Positions 10,451 to 20,874 of a stretch of DNA of 64,000 bases are shown piece after piece. The position numbers and the translations under genes were made by a program. The notes under the pieces were generated by a model. It had not been told where the DNA came from. It did not search any database and saw only the letters and a list, made by a program, of their open reading frames with translations. Position 1 is the stretch's first letter. Each line of letters opens with the position of its first letter. This stretch comes from Tenacibaculum sp. (GTDB lineage: Bacteria; Bacteroidota; Bacteroidia; Flavobacteriales; Flavobacteriaceae): contig JAHDHE010000001.1 of the NCBI GenBank assembly GCA_020631475.1, forward strand, positions 2,114 through 66,113. The letters run 5' to 3'.

Positions 10451-11192
10451 CAGCAAAATAACATGGACAAACTCAACATGGAATCCTTGGTTTGGGTGTA
10501 AAAAAGTGTCAGAAGCATGTAAATTCTGTTATATGTTCAGAATTATGCATGGGAAAGGGAAAAACCCCAATGAAGTAGTTAAAAACGAGACAGGTTTTAG
10601 AAGTCCTCTTAACTGGAAAAAGGGGAGGAAAATATTTACTTGTTCAATGTCTGATTTTTTCATTGAAGATGCAGATGAATGGAGAGATGAAGCTTGGGAA
10701 GTAATTAAAAAAACACCACAACACTCATATTTAATCTTAACTAAAAGACCAGAAAGAATTAAAGACAACCTACCTAAAGATTGGTCTATTGAAAATTATC
10801 CTAATGTCTGGTTAGGTGTAACAATTGAAAATCAACAATCATTAAATAGAGTTCATTATTTAGAAGATATTGAATGTGCTGTAAAGTGGGTTTCCTTTGA
10901 GCCTTTATTAGGAGAAATATACTTAACAGATAGAGAGTTATCTATTATTGACTGGGCTGTTATAGGTGGTGAATCAGGTTACGAAAGAGGTAAATACTTA
11001 TATAGAAAATCTGAATTATCTTGGTTTTTAAGTCTTATGTATCAATTAAGAAGCTGTAATACGCCATTCTTTTTTAAACAATTAGGCACTTGGTTTCATA
11101 AAAACCAATTTCACTTAAAGGATTGGAAAGGTGAGAGATATTGTAATAATTTCCCTGAAGGTTTTAAAATGAGAAATTATCCAAATCAATAA
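10443..11192 (+). CDS. phage Gp37/Gp68-like DUF5131 family protein
   Basis: ITWTNSTWNPWFGCKKVSEACKFCYMF... radical-SAM-like Cys cluster, LILTKRPERI. Confidence 0.85.
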   Translation: MVNSKITWTNSTWNPWFGCKKVSEACKFCYMFRIMHGKGKNPNEVVKNETGFRSPLNWKKGRKIFTCSMSDFFIEDADEWRDEAWEVIKKTPQHSYLILTKRPERIKDNLPKDWSIENYPNVWLGVTIENQQSLNRVHYLEDIECAVKWVSFEPLLGEIYLTDRELSIIDWAVIGGESGYERGKYLYRKSELSWFLSLMYQLRSCNTPFFFKQLGTWFHKNQFHLKDWKGERYCNNFPEGFKMRNYPNQ

Positions 11193-11195
11193 ATT

Positions 11196-12467
11196 ATGGA
11201 AAGAAGATTAATAGAAAAATCAGTTTATAAGAATCTACCTGATATTTTAAAATCTCTAACTGATTTATTTGATGGTAGAGAAAAGGATATAGTCTTATTA
11301 TCCAGCTTAGGCGTATTAAGTAATTGTATTCCTAATGTGTTTGGAATTTATGACGGTGAAAATATTTACCCTCATTTATATATAATAATTATTGCACCAC
11401 CAGCATCAGGAAAGGGAGTAATGAATAATTCAAGAATCTTAATTGAGAAAATTCATGATAAAATACTTAATGATAGTAGAACAGAAAATTCAATTTGTGA
11501 ACAAGACAAGAAAAAGAATAAGGACAACATTGAACCTTGTCCTAATCTACAAGTAAAAATTTTACCTGCTAATATTAGTAACGCTGAAATGTATAGTTAT
11601 TTAGGTTCAAGTCAACACGGAGTATTAATAATGGAATCTGAAGCAGATACCATGAGTAATATGCTAAATAATGATTGGAGTAATTATTCAGATGTACTAC
11701 GGAAAGCTTTTCATCATGAACCAATTTCAATAAGTAGAAAAATTGAAAAGGTTTTTGAAGATATTAAAGAACCAAAATTAGCTATGGTTATTTCTGGAAC
11801 ACCAGACCAATTAAAACCTCTGATTAAATCAAAAGAGAATGGGCTGTTTTCAAGATTTATAATATATAATTTTGATGAAGTAAGTGAGTTTAAAAATGTT
11901 TTTGCTCAGAAAACCAGAAACAATAAAACTGTTTTCAATAAAATTGGAGAAGAGATATACGACCTTTATGGAATATTAGCTAATACAACAGAGTCTATAG
12001 AGTTCTCTTTTACTGAAAGTCAACAAAGAAAATTTTTAAGTAGAATAAAACCTATTAGGAATGATATAATTAATAATCATTCAGAAGCTTTTATCTCAAA
12101 CCTACATAGACACGGATTGGTTTTATTTAGAATAGCTATGATTTTAACAGTGTTAAGAAATAAGTCAACTATAAAGGAGCAGAAGAGTATTATATGTTCA
12201 GATAGAGATTTTATTACTGCGTTATATCTTACAAAAACACTATTACGACACAGTCAATTTACATTCAACACTATTGACAATGGAGTGTTATCTATTCAAG
12301 ATGAAGAAATTTTAGACTCTTTAACTCATGTTTTTTCAAGAAAGGAAGCAATAGATTCAGGGGAAAAAAAAGGTATTCCCAAGAGAACTATTGATGATAA
12401 GTTAGCTCAATGGCAAAGAAAAAAAGCCATTCGAAAAGTAAAAAAAGGTACATACAGAAAACTGTAA
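11196..12467 (+). CDS. DUF3987-like helicase/primase-associated ATPase of mobile elements
   Basis: Walker-like PPASGKGVMNNSRILIEKI; domain layout typical of DUF3987. Confidence 0.65.
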   Translation: MERRLIEKSVYKNLPDILKSLTDLFDGREKDIVLLSSLGVLSNCIPNVFGIYDGENIYPHLYIIIIAPPASGKGVMNNSRILIEKIHDKILNDSRTENSICEQDKKKNKDNIEPCPNLQVKILPANISNAEMYSYLGSSQHGVLIMESEADTMSNMLNNDWSNYSDVLRKAFHHEPISISRKIEKVFEDIKEPKLAMVISGTPDQLKPLIKSKENGLFSRFIIYNFDEVSEFKNVFAQKTRNNKTVFNKIGEEIYDLYGILANTTESIEFSFTESQQRKFLSRIKPIRNDIINNHSEAFISNLHRHGLVLFRIAMILTVLRNKSTIKEQKSIICSDRDFITALYLTKTLLRHSQFTFNTIDNGVLSIQDEEILDSLTHVFSRKEAIDSGEKKGIPKRTIDDKLAQWQRKKAIRKVKKGTYRKL

Positions 12468-12494
12468 GTATGTAACTATTGCAACACATGTAAC

Positions 12495-12518
12495 AACTGC
12501 CTCTTTTCTGAGGCAGTT
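12495..12518 (+). terminator. hairpin between DUF3987 and integrase
   Basis: AACTGCCTC-TTTTCT-GAGGCAGTT, perfect 9-bp stem, short T tract. Confidence 0.55.
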
Positions 12519-12539
12519 TACCTAAAAATTATATTAATT

Positions 12540-13751
12540 ATGATAAAGGCAACTATAAAATTGATGCTTGATAATAAACCATTGTCTAATGGTAAGCATG
12601 CAATCTACTTGAGAATATTAAAAGACCGTAAAAGAAAAAATATCAGCCTTGGTTTACAATGTAAAAAAGAACATTTTATTAATAATGAATTAACTAAAAA
12701 ACACCCTAATTATCAATTAGAAAATGAAATGTTACTAAAATTAAAATCAAGAGCTTTAGAAATCATAAGGAATTACCAATTAACTCAATCTGATTTTTCA
12801 TTAAAGGAGTTTGAACAAGATTTTAGAGGCATCAAAAAAAATGTAGAGATTAATGCAATTGATTTTTTTAAAGAAATAATTGATGAATTAACTCGGTCTG
12901 GAAAAATTGGTAACGCACAAGCTTATAAAGGAACTATGAACTCTTTAATTAAATTTAAAAATGAAGCAATAAAGTTTAAAGACATCACTCCTACTTTTTT
13001 AGAAAAATATGAAGTTTACCTTAGAGAAAACAATAATAAAAATGGAGGGATTAAATTTAAAATGCGTCATTTAAAGGCTTTGTACAATAAAGCTAGAAAA
13101 AGAAATATCATACCCAAAGAACCCTATCCTTTTGAAGAGTACAAATTTTCAAGACTTAAATCTGAATCAAGAAAAATTGCGTTAACACTTGAAGAATATA
13201 AAAAAATTAAAAATTTTGACCTTTCTAAACATCCAACACTAATAGAAGCTCACAACTATTTTATGTTCTCTGTTTATGCAAGAGGAATGAACTTTAAAGA
13301 TATGATGCATTTAAAATGGTCTAACATTCAAAATGACAGAATTTACTACATACGCTCAAAAACAAAAGGAAAATTGAATCTTGAAATTATACCTCCTTTA
13401 GAGGAAATTTTAAATTATTACAAAAATCAGAATAGAGATACCGAATATGTTTTCCCGATTCTACTAAAAGATGATTTAACACCTACTCAAATTTATAATA
13501 GAAGACATAAAGTTATCAGAGGATATAACAGAAAACTTAAAGAGATGGCAAAATTAGCTGGGTTAAAGAAAAAACCAACTTCTTATGTAGCTAGACATAC
13601 TTTTGCCACTGTATTAAAGATGACAGGTACTCCTATTGAGAAAATTACAGAAATGATGGCACATGGCGATGTTTCTGTTACAATTGCCTACCTCAAAGAG
13701 TTTTCAAATGAAGATTTAGATAAGGAAAGTAGAAAATTTATAAACTTATAA
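12540..13751 (+). CDS. tyrosine-type site-specific integrase (island A)
   Basis: 403 aa, SAM-like core-binding region plus catalytic motifs (SVYARGMNFKDMMHLKW; SYVARHTFATVLKMTG; MMAHGDVSVTIAYLK). Confidence 0.95.
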   Translation: MIKATIKLMLDNKPLSNGKHAIYLRILKDRKRKNISLGLQCKKEHFINNELTKKHPNYQLENEMLLKLKSRALEIIRNYQLTQSDFSLKEFEQDFRGIKKNVEINAIDFFKEIIDELTRSGKIGNAQAYKGTMNSLIKFKNEAIKFKDITPTFLEKYEVYLRENNNKNGGIKFKMRHLKALYNKARKRNIIPKEPYPFEEYKFSRLKSESRKIALTLEEYKKIKNFDLSKHPTLIEAHNYFMFSVYARGMNFKDMMHLKWSNIQNDRIYYIRSKTKGKLNLEIIPPLEEILNYYKNQNRDTEYVFPILLKDDLTPTQIYNRRHKVIRGYNRKLKEMAKLAGLKKKPTSYVARHTFATVLKMTGTPIEKITEMMAHGDVSVTIAYLKEFSNEDLDKESRKFINL

Positions 13752-13761
13752 CAAACAACAC

Positions 13762-13795
13762 AAAAGGTTAGTTTCAAAACGAAATTAACCTTTTT
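13762..13795 (+). terminator. intrinsic terminator after integrase
   Basis: AAAAGGTTAGTTTC-AAAAC-GAAATTAACCTTTTT, 14-bp stem plus T run. Confidence 0.75.
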
Positions 13796-13842
13796 CATTT
13801 TCATATGAAACAAGTTAAATATTAACCTTAACACGCAAAACA

Positions 13843-14718
13843 ATGCAATTAAAAAAAAGTAAAAAACAAAATGTAAAACTAAGATTAGGAATATCTGGAG
13901 CGTCAGGATTTGGTAAAACTCATTCTGCTTTATTATTAGCTTACGGAATGACAAAAGACTGGACTAAAATAGCTGTAATTGATACAGAAAACTCATCTGC
14001 AAGTTTATATTCTGACCTCGGAGAATTTAATGTACTAGACTTACAAGCTCCATTTTCTCCTGAAAGATACACACAAGCTATAACAATTTGTGAAAAAGCA
14101 GGAATTGAAGTTTGTATTATTGATTCAATTACCCATGAATGGAATGGTACAGGTGGGTGTTTACAAATTCACGAAAAATATGGTGGTAGGTTTCAGGATT
14201 GGCAGAAAATAACTCCAAGGCATCAAGCATTTGTAGATAAAATATTACAGTCCTCTTGCCATATTATTACAACCACCAGAAGAAAAATTGATTATTCTTT
14301 GGATGTAGGTTCAAATGGTAGAACTAAGGTTATTAAACACGGTACTAAAGAAATTACTCGTGAAGGGTTTGAGTATGAATTAACAGTAAACTTTGAATTA
14401 GTTAATGATAAACATTTAGCTAAAGCTAGTAAAGATAGAACAGGGCTTTTTATGAATAAACCTGAATTTATAATCTCATCAAAAACAGGAGAACGGTTAT
14501 TAAAGTGGTGTAACTCAAAACCGATTACGGTGAAAGAAGTGATTGATAAAATTAACTCTTGCTTATCCATTTCAGAATTGACTAATATTTACAATAAGTA
14601 CTCTGATTTTCAACAAAATTTAGAACCGCAGTTTAGAAGTAAAAAACAACAATTAGAACAATTAACTAATCTCAATAATTTTAGCTCAAATGGAAGTACG
14701 AATCACTTAACTCATTAA
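13843..14718 (+). CDS. AAA/RecA-like phage nucleotide-binding ATPase
   Basis: Walker A GISGASGFGKTHSALLLAYG, Walker B-like VCIIDSITHEW. Confidence 0.8.
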   Translation: MQLKKSKKQNVKLRLGISGASGFGKTHSALLLAYGMTKDWTKIAVIDTENSSASLYSDLGEFNVLDLQAPFSPERYTQAITICEKAGIEVCIIDSITHEWNGTGGCLQIHEKYGGRFQDWQKITPRHQAFVDKILQSSCHIITTTRRKIDYSLDVGSNGRTKVIKHGTKEITREGFEYELTVNFELVNDKHLAKASKDRTGLFMNKPEFIISSKTGERLLKWCNSKPITVKEVIDKINSCLSISELTNIYNKYSDFQQNLEPQFRSKKQQLEQLTNLNNFSSNGSTNHLTH

Positions 14719-14740
14719 TATATTTTACTATTTTAGCTTT

Positions 14741-15220
14741 ATGAAAATTCTATTTTTAGACATAGACGGAGTACTTAACAGTAAGCAATGGCACAACTCA
14801 GATAATTGTAAAGCTTTTGGAACTTCTGTTAAACGTTTTTTTGACCCTGTTTGTGTTGAATACTTAAATAGAATTGTTACAGAAACAGAAACTAGAATAA
14901 TTATATCCTCTTCTTGGAGGATAATTAGGAGTTTACAAAATCTACAAGACTTATTTAAGTCAATTGATTTTACAGGAAGAATACTTGGTAAAACAGAAAT
15001 TTTATCAACTTTTGAACCTGACACTCCTAATTTAAGAGGTGTTGAAATTAAAAATTGGATAACAGATAACCAAAAGCACTTTAAAACTCCTATCAAATAT
15101 ATTATTTTAGATGATGAAGATGATTTTTTAAAAGAACAAAAAAAATACTTTTTTCAAACTAATCCTGATATTGGATTAGATACTTCTACTACTGAAAAAA
15201 TCATCGCTTTTTTTAAGTAA
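14741..15220 (+). CDS. HAD-like hydrolase domain protein
   Basis: MKILFLDIDGVLNSKQW (HAD motif I), YIILDDEDDF. Confidence 0.85.
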   Translation: MKILFLDIDGVLNSKQWHNSDNCKAFGTSVKRFFDPVCVEYLNRIVTETETRIIISSSWRIIRSLQNLQDLFKSIDFTGRILGKTEILSTFEPDTPNLRGVEIKNWITDNQKHFKTPIKYIILDDEDDFLKEQKKYFFQTNPDIGLDTSTTEKIIAFFK

Positions 15221-15261
15221 TTATTGAACTAATTACACATTAAAATTAAACTTTTTACACA

Positions 15262-16296
15262 ATGGAATTAACACCAGTATATAAGGGTAATAATCAACCT
15301 TTGAATAATATTACTGTGGAAAAAGAACTGCCAATAAGTAGTTCAATTATTTTACCACAACAGACAATAAAAGAAGAATTTAAACAAAATCCGTTTATAG
15401 AGGCTAACACTAAAGAGGTTAGCCTTTCTTGTTTTAAAAATGATTGTATAATACCTGTCTTTGCTAAAGACAATGAAAGGACTATCAGTCATCAAGAATT
15501 TATAGAAATCACTCAAGATTGTGTTAATAGCGTTTTTCTCAATTACAATATTGAATCACCAGAGATAAGAGTAAGCCACCAAATTAAAGGAAGAACTCCA
15601 GAAGCTATACATAAATCAGCCAAGGAATTATTTGATAATGAAAAAACTCAATATTTTGAGAGAATGGCTTTTATTATGAGAATCCCTTCAATTAAAGAGA
15701 GTATTAATGGCAATTTTATTTCTCTGGTGGTAGGAGGAGTTAGAGCCTATAACAGAGAGAATTTATACAGTAAAAAGTCATTTGAGAAATTTCAAGTATT
15801 TATTGGTTTTCAAAATATGGTGTGCTGTAATTTATGTGTTTCTACTGATGGATTTAAAAGTGAAATAAGAGCCTCTAACTACATAGAGTTAAAGGAACAG
15901 ATTTTAGAATTAATTAAGTCTTATCAAGCAGAAAAACATTTTAATTCATTACACAATTTAACAAATTTACATCTCACTGAAAATCAATTTGCTCAACTTA
16001 TAGGTAGAGCAAAATTATATCAGTTTTTACCAAAGGATGAAAAATTACAAATACCACCATTACAATTAAATGATGGGCAAATTTCCACTATTGCAAAAGA
16101 TTTTTACCAAGATGAAAGGTTTTGTAAAAATGAAAACGGAAATATTAATCTTTGGAATGTTTACAACTTATTCACTTCAGCTAATAAGAGTAGCTACATT
16201 GATACTTTTTTAGATAGAAATGTAAATGCATTTGATTTTACAAACTCTATCTCTAAAGCTATCAATGGTAATTCTTATCATTGGTTTTTAAGTTGA
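15262..16296 (+). CDS. DUF3871-like mobile-element protein
   Basis: 344 aa; NPFIEANTKEVSLSCFKNDCIIPVFAKDNERTISHQEF. Confidence 0.65.
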   Translation: MELTPVYKGNNQPLNNITVEKELPISSSIILPQQTIKEEFKQNPFIEANTKEVSLSCFKNDCIIPVFAKDNERTISHQEFIEITQDCVNSVFLNYNIESPEIRVSHQIKGRTPEAIHKSAKELFDNEKTQYFERMAFIMRIPSIKESINGNFISLVVGGVRAYNRENLYSKKSFEKFQVFIGFQNMVCCNLCVSTDGFKSEIRASNYIELKEQILELIKSYQAEKHFNSLHNLTNLHLTENQFAQLIGRAKLYQFLPKDEKLQIPPLQLNDGQISTIAKDFYQDERFCKNENGNINLWNVYNLFTSANKSSYIDTFLDRNVNAFDFTNSISKAINGNSYHWFLS

Positions 16297-16339
16297 TGTA
16301 TGCCCCGCCTTGCTTTTGTAAGGCAGGGTTTTATATATT

Positions 16340-16532
16340 TCATTCTAAATCAATTTCTTTTTTATCCCTGTCAGGCATAGCTTTTCCAATCTTTTTTCAA
16401 GGGTGTTTAATACATTTTGAAGCTGTATAAATTCAGTTTCTAATTCATCTAAATCACCTTCTTATTATCAAGTTTAACAATAAGCTCTTTAATTCTATTT
16501 TGAATACTTTTTATTCCATCAAAAAAATCCAT
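16340..16532 (-). pseudogene. small coiled-coil ORF, apparently frameshifted
   Basis: ATG at 16532 reads MDFFDGIKSIQNRIKELIVKLDNKKVI-stop. A neighbouring frame continues as ...DLDELETEFIQLQNVLNTLEKRLEKL. Confidence 0.35.
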
Positions 16533-16553
16533 AATTTTTATTTTATATCACAA

Positions 16554-18017
16554 TTACTTTAAAACTTTATAAATTTCAAACATAGCTAAAGTATCTAATT
16601 CACAATAAGCCAAAAGATTTTTTCTAGTCTGTACTACATCCTCATTAAAGTTATGGTCTGTTACCATTCTACCCCAAGTATCTAAAGCCATAGTGCCATC
16701 TTGCACTTCTAAATCTTGATAAGAAAATTGAGGGCATAAAACTGGCAATACTTTTTTAATAGATATAGAACCACGAAACCTATAATCTACATAATCTTCT
16801 TTAAAAATGTTCATTAAATCAAACATATTGGCGTTCATATAGTTTAAATAATTGGTAAATTGAGGTAGCCAATCTATCATATCTTTATTTTTACCAATTT
16901 CAAAAGGAGCATTCCAAGAAATAAATGTACCTGTTAAACCTGTAAATTCTTGCATTTTAGTAAGCATTTCAAGTGGCAGTTCCATTTTTTTGCCTAACCA
17001 CTCAAAATGTTTTAAATCTCCATTTTTATGAAGAGTATGTATAGATACCTGAAAAACTAAATGTTTATGAGGACTCATACCATTTACTTTTGGTACTGCA
17101 CTAGCATAGGTCTCATAATCTACAAAATGTAAAGGGAATTTAAGTTTTGATAATGTATTTTCAATTGCAGGTTTATTAATAATTGATGTTTCTTGCTTTA
17201 CAGATTCTACCTGAACTTGTTGTTTTATATTAAGGTCAAAACCTAAAGGAATATCTATAATGGCTGTATGGTTATGCTCTACTAATTCCACTACTTTTTT
17301 AGCAGATATTCTACCTATTTCATAAATAGCATACTCAGGTATATCTTTATTAAAATACTTGAAACTGTCACAGTGATTACTTCTGGTTTTATATTTACAG
17401 CTACACTCTTCTTGATTAATCTTCTCTTTATTGATAAAATTTACTGCTGCATTAATTTCATTAACCACAGTAGAATATAAATTATCTAATTCTTCTGTAA
17501 CTTCTGTAATATTTAATAGCTCATTAGAAATAATATCACCTTGCCTTATATATTCTTTATTAAGGTTTATAATTGAAACTTTTGCCACTTTAAGACCACA
17601 TTCCTGTAATACATATTTTTGAAAACAAACATCTTTTAAATGATTATGTTTTTTATCTTTTTTAATACTAGTAGAGGACTTTATTTCATAAATATGATAA
17701 CCTCCATCATCTAACTTTTCTAAAATATCAATTCTTGCAAAAACTCCTTTTCTAGTTACAAATGAGGGTTGAAAAAAGATAGTACTATCAGTACCTAACT
17801 GTTTCTTAGTGTATTCAGGTGTAGCATTTTCAGGTAATTCTATACCTTTTTTAAATAGTTGTTTAGCATATTCTTCTACTTCATATCCTTCTTTAATTAG
17901 TTTTTCTAAAAACAAAGAAAACTCACCCTTAGTATATTCATCTGGCTTATTTTTAAATAACCAAATAGATTCTGGGCAATTGAGATATTGTATAAAATCT
18001 GTTTTGGTCAGTTGCAT
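16554..18017 (-). CDS. DUF2779-like protein: RecB/Cas4-type nuclease region plus DEDD exonuclease-like region
   Basis: GVFARIDILEKLDDGGYHIYEIKSST (PD-(D/E)XK-like), CSCKYKTRSNHC Cys cluster, LHFVDYETYASAVP...CELDTLAMFEIYKVL. Confidence 0.75.
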   Translation of the reverse strand: MQLTKTDFIQYLNCPESIWLFKNKPDEYTKGEFSLFLEKLIKEGYEVEEYAKQLFKKGIELPENATPEYTKKQLGTDSTIFFQPSFVTRKGVFARIDILEKLDDGGYHIYEIKSSTSIKKDKKHNHLKDVCFQKYVLQECGLKVAKVSIINLNKEYIRQGDIISNELLNITEVTEELDNLYSTVVNEINAAVNFINKEKINQEECSCKYKTRSNHCDSFKYFNKDIPEYAIYEIGRISAKKVVELVEHNHTAIIDIPLGFDLNIKQQVQVESVKQETSIINKPAIENTLSKLKFPLHFVDYETYASAVPKVNGMSPHKHLVFQVSIHTLHKNGDLKHFEWLGKKMELPLEMLTKMQEFTGLTGTFISWNAPFEIGKNKDMIDWLPQFTNYLNYMNANMFDLMNIFKEDYVDYRFRGSISIKKVLPVLCPQFSYQDLEVQDGTMALDTWGRMVTDHNFNEDVVQTRKNLLAYCELDTLAMFEIYKVLK

Positions 18018-18020
18018 ATT

Positions 18021-19814
18021 TTATAGTTCAAATATTTCTAAGGCTTTAGTAACTAATTTTTCAGTTCTACTTTCAATATTTTCTTGTTTCCAAGTAGGAG
18101 TGTCTTTTAACTCATCATTTAAAACCAAACCATTATTAAACCCTATACTATTACCATTTTTATCTTTCTTGGTTTGTTTAGCATCTAAAGGCATATCACT
18201 TAATTGAGAATTATAACCTGTAAGCGTTAGGTTACCTAATTTATGTACAAACTTTTCTCTGATTAAATTAGCCGTTTCTTTATCTCCATTAGCTACCATT
18301 TCAATCCAGTGAGGCTTCATGTTTTTACCTTGAGGCAATACATGTTCAATAGTCCAAATAAATTTATTTTTACTTCTTTCATAGAAATTTTTATACCCCT
18401 CTCTATCATTATTTTGTGCTAATTCTAAACTAGACAAAATATACCTAGTAGCTCCTACATTTTCTTCATAAAGATTACCCTTTAATTTTTCTTCAAAATA
18501 TTCATTTGTAGCAGGTTTTCCATATTTAATAAGAGCCTGTTTGACTTCTTGGTAATTATACGAGTCAGCATTGTTTAGCTGTTCAATAATATCCATAAAG
18601 TAATTTGTTAAATCTCTTGTAGGTGGTGTGTCTGTAACATTTCTTCTAATGAAATATCTACATAATAGGTTGATAAGTTCTATTTTTTCATTTTCTGATA
18701 GTTTAAATTTCTTTTCAAGAAATAATAGTAACATATAAGCATCTGCACCATTTACATTTTCTAAATTTCTTAAAGTTCTTATTAATTCAGTAGAATACTC
18801 AGTATTTTCATACTGTATGTTTTTTGAGTATATAATAGAAGTCTCTTCCAATTTTGTAAATATACCTGCTACATCTCTATTTATTAATTGCTCATAAATA
18901 TCAATTAAATTAGACCTTAATGCTTTTGGCTTTCTATCTACTTTTACCTTATCATTTAACCTAAAAGCATTATAATATTGCCTTAAAAACCTTTCCTGCA
19001 CTTTATAATTATCTGTTAAATTTATTAGAATATCATTCCATCTATCAAAATTTTCATCTAAACTTTGGTTATTATCCACTTTTTCTAAGTGTCCTAATAA
19101 TTTATTCTTTATAAGGTCAATAGCAGATAATGGTACACCTCTATTATTTAAAGTTTCAAATAATATAAAAGCATCTGAATGAGTTGCAACATCTATTTTT
19201 ACTAAAGTAGCTGCATTTAATTTGGTTAAAAGACTTTGCACTTTATTAAAGTTAAATAATTTGTTACCTTCTTTGTCTTCTGCATCTAATCTTTCATTAA
19301 AGTATTGAAGAGCTTTAGCAATTCTTCTATTGCCATAATTTTTAGGTTTGTTTAACTTTCTAAAGGCAGGAATAACTACAGAAAAAGCATACTTATAATC
19401 TTCATTATTGCTATTTGAATAAGATGGAAATAGTCTAATAGTTTTATTATCATTAATAATTATTCTGTTTCTTAAAGTCATTAACTCTAATAACTTTTCC
19501 ATATCTTCTTTATCTGGAATATTATCTTGTAAATACCTATATATTGCCAAATAAAACAAACTAATGGTAGTCATTCTTTGTTGTCCATCTACCATTTCTA
19601 AAGTAGCTGGTTTTAAAGGGTCTGGTTGTGTATTTATACAAATGATAGAACCTAGAAAGTGTCCTCCACTACCGTCATTAACATCATCAAAAAGTGCTTC
19701 CCAATTACTTTTACCCCAAGTGTATTCTCTTTGGTATTTTGGTATATGATAAGTGGCTTTGTGGTCTGTGCTATATAATTCTGATAAAGGTTTATTATCT
19801 GTATTTTGTATCAT
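18021..19814 (-). CDS. DUF262 + DUF1524 (GmrSD-like) protein
   Basis: LEMVDGQQRMTTISLFYLA (DUF262 DGQQR motif), C-terminal WTIEHVLPQ...KLGNLTLTGYNSQLSD (DUF1524 HNH). Confidence 0.9.
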   Translation of the reverse strand: MIQNTDNKPLSELYSTDHKATYHIPKYQREYTWGKSNWEALFDDVNDGSGGHFLGSIICINTQPDPLKPATLEMVDGQQRMTTISLFYLAIYRYLQDNIPDKEDMEKLLELMTLRNRIIINDNKTIRLFPSYSNSNNEDYKYAFSVVIPAFRKLNKPKNYGNRRIAKALQYFNERLDAEDKEGNKLFNFNKVQSLLTKLNAATLVKIDVATHSDAFILFETLNNRGVPLSAIDLIKNKLLGHLEKVDNNQSLDENFDRWNDILINLTDNYKVQERFLRQYYNAFRLNDKVKVDRKPKALRSNLIDIYEQLINRDVAGIFTKLEETSIIYSKNIQYENTEYSTELIRTLRNLENVNGADAYMLLLFLEKKFKLSENEKIELINLLCRYFIRRNVTDTPPTRDLTNYFMDIIEQLNNADSYNYQEVKQALIKYGKPATNEYFEEKLKGNLYEENVGATRYILSSLELAQNNDREGYKNFYERSKNKFIWTIEHVLPQGKNMKPHWIEMVANGDKETANLIREKFVHKLGNLTLTGYNSQLSDMPLDAKQTKKDKNGNSIGFNNGLVLNDELKDTPTWKQENIESRTEKLVTKALEIFEL

Positions 19815-19827
19815 ATCCTTTTTAACT

Positions 19828-20844
19828 CTATTTAATATTCCAATTTAACTCATTATTACTTTTAATAATCTCTAATAATTCATCAAAAGATTTTGTAAAC
19901 CATTCTTTTATTGTTTTATCTGAGTTTTCATCATTTAAAAAATCAGCGAGATTCTTAGTTTTATATATACAAGAACCATACTCATATTTTATCAAGTTAA
20001 AATCTGTATTATTAATATCAATATTATTAAACAACTGGTATTGTTCATGGTCTGAATTCAAATATATTTGAGTATTTAGTTGAAGTGTTTCAAATTGAAT
20101 AGAATATAATATTTCTGAATACTTATTGCTTTCAGATTTTAAGACAAATTCATTAAGATGACAAAATCTATTATTCTCTTTTAACTGTTTCCAATTAAAA
20201 TTTCTATCATAATTTTTCGGATAAAACCTATTATTAAATTCATCTTTAGAATTTTCGATATGAAACTCAATAATTTCAATCGATTTATTTAAATTCTCCA
20301 AAGCAAGTAAATTATTTATTTTCAAAGCATTATCCTGCTGCATATTAAATCTTTTTAAAAATTCTATATAGTTATTAATTAATTTGTACTCTGCTGCATA
20401 GAGTTTTAAGAAATTTGCAATTTCAAACCATTTAAATTGTTTAAAATTATAGGCTTCATATTCTCTGTCTAGATTTTTTGGTTCAGAGTATTTTGTACAA
20501 TAGAATAAATATTTTTTCTTATCCGTATAATACAAATCTAATACTCTACCATACCTAAGTAATTGTTCAACCCCTTCTTTTGACTCTACTTTATTCTCTA
20601 TAAAGCAAACATTTTCTTCTCCTATTAAAGCAAAGTCTATAATACAGTTGGTATATTCTTTTAAATCTTTTTTTAATTGAGTTACTACTTTATAATTATC
20701 ATTAGGAAGCTCTAAAAAATTTGTGAATGCTACTTTTATTTCTTCATACAACTTTAAAATACCTGCAAAACATTCTGTATTAAAATCTTCTAAAGGCGTT
20801 TTATTAGAATTATTTTTATACAGATTAAAAAGTTCATTAACCAT
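19828..20844 (-). CDS. PD-(D/E)XK nuclease superfamily protein
   Basis: CIIDFALIGEENVCFIENKVESKEGVEQLLRY matches PDDEXK_4-like motif. Confidence 0.75.
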   Translation of the reverse strand: MVNELFNLYKNNSNKTPLEDFNTECFAGILKLYEEIKVAFTNFLELPNDNYKVVTQLKKDLKEYTNCIIDFALIGEENVCFIENKVESKEGVEQLLRYGRVLDLYYTDKKKYLFYCTKYSEPKNLDREYEAYNFKQFKWFEIANFLKLYAAEYKLINNYIEFLKRFNMQQDNALKINNLLALENLNKSIEIIEFHIENSKDEFNNRFYPKNYDRNFNWKQLKENNRFCHLNEFVLKSESNKYSEILYSIQFETLQLNTQIYLNSDHEQYQLFNNIDINNTDFNLIKYEYGSCIYKTKNLADFLNDENSDKTIKEWFTKSFDELLEIIKSNNELNWNIK

Positions 20845-20874
20845 TATTAAAACTTTATTTTTTTACAACTGATT

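Noticed and set aside
10255-10768. Minus-strand ORFs at 10255 and 10529
   Set aside because: Antisense to HTH and DUF5131 genes; no motifs.
13688-13954. Minus-strand ORF spanning integrase end and AAA ATPase start
   Set aside because: Overlaps two supported genes and their terminator; no recognisable domain.
14728-15096. Minus-strand ORF opposite the HAD gene
   Set aside because: Shadow ORF.
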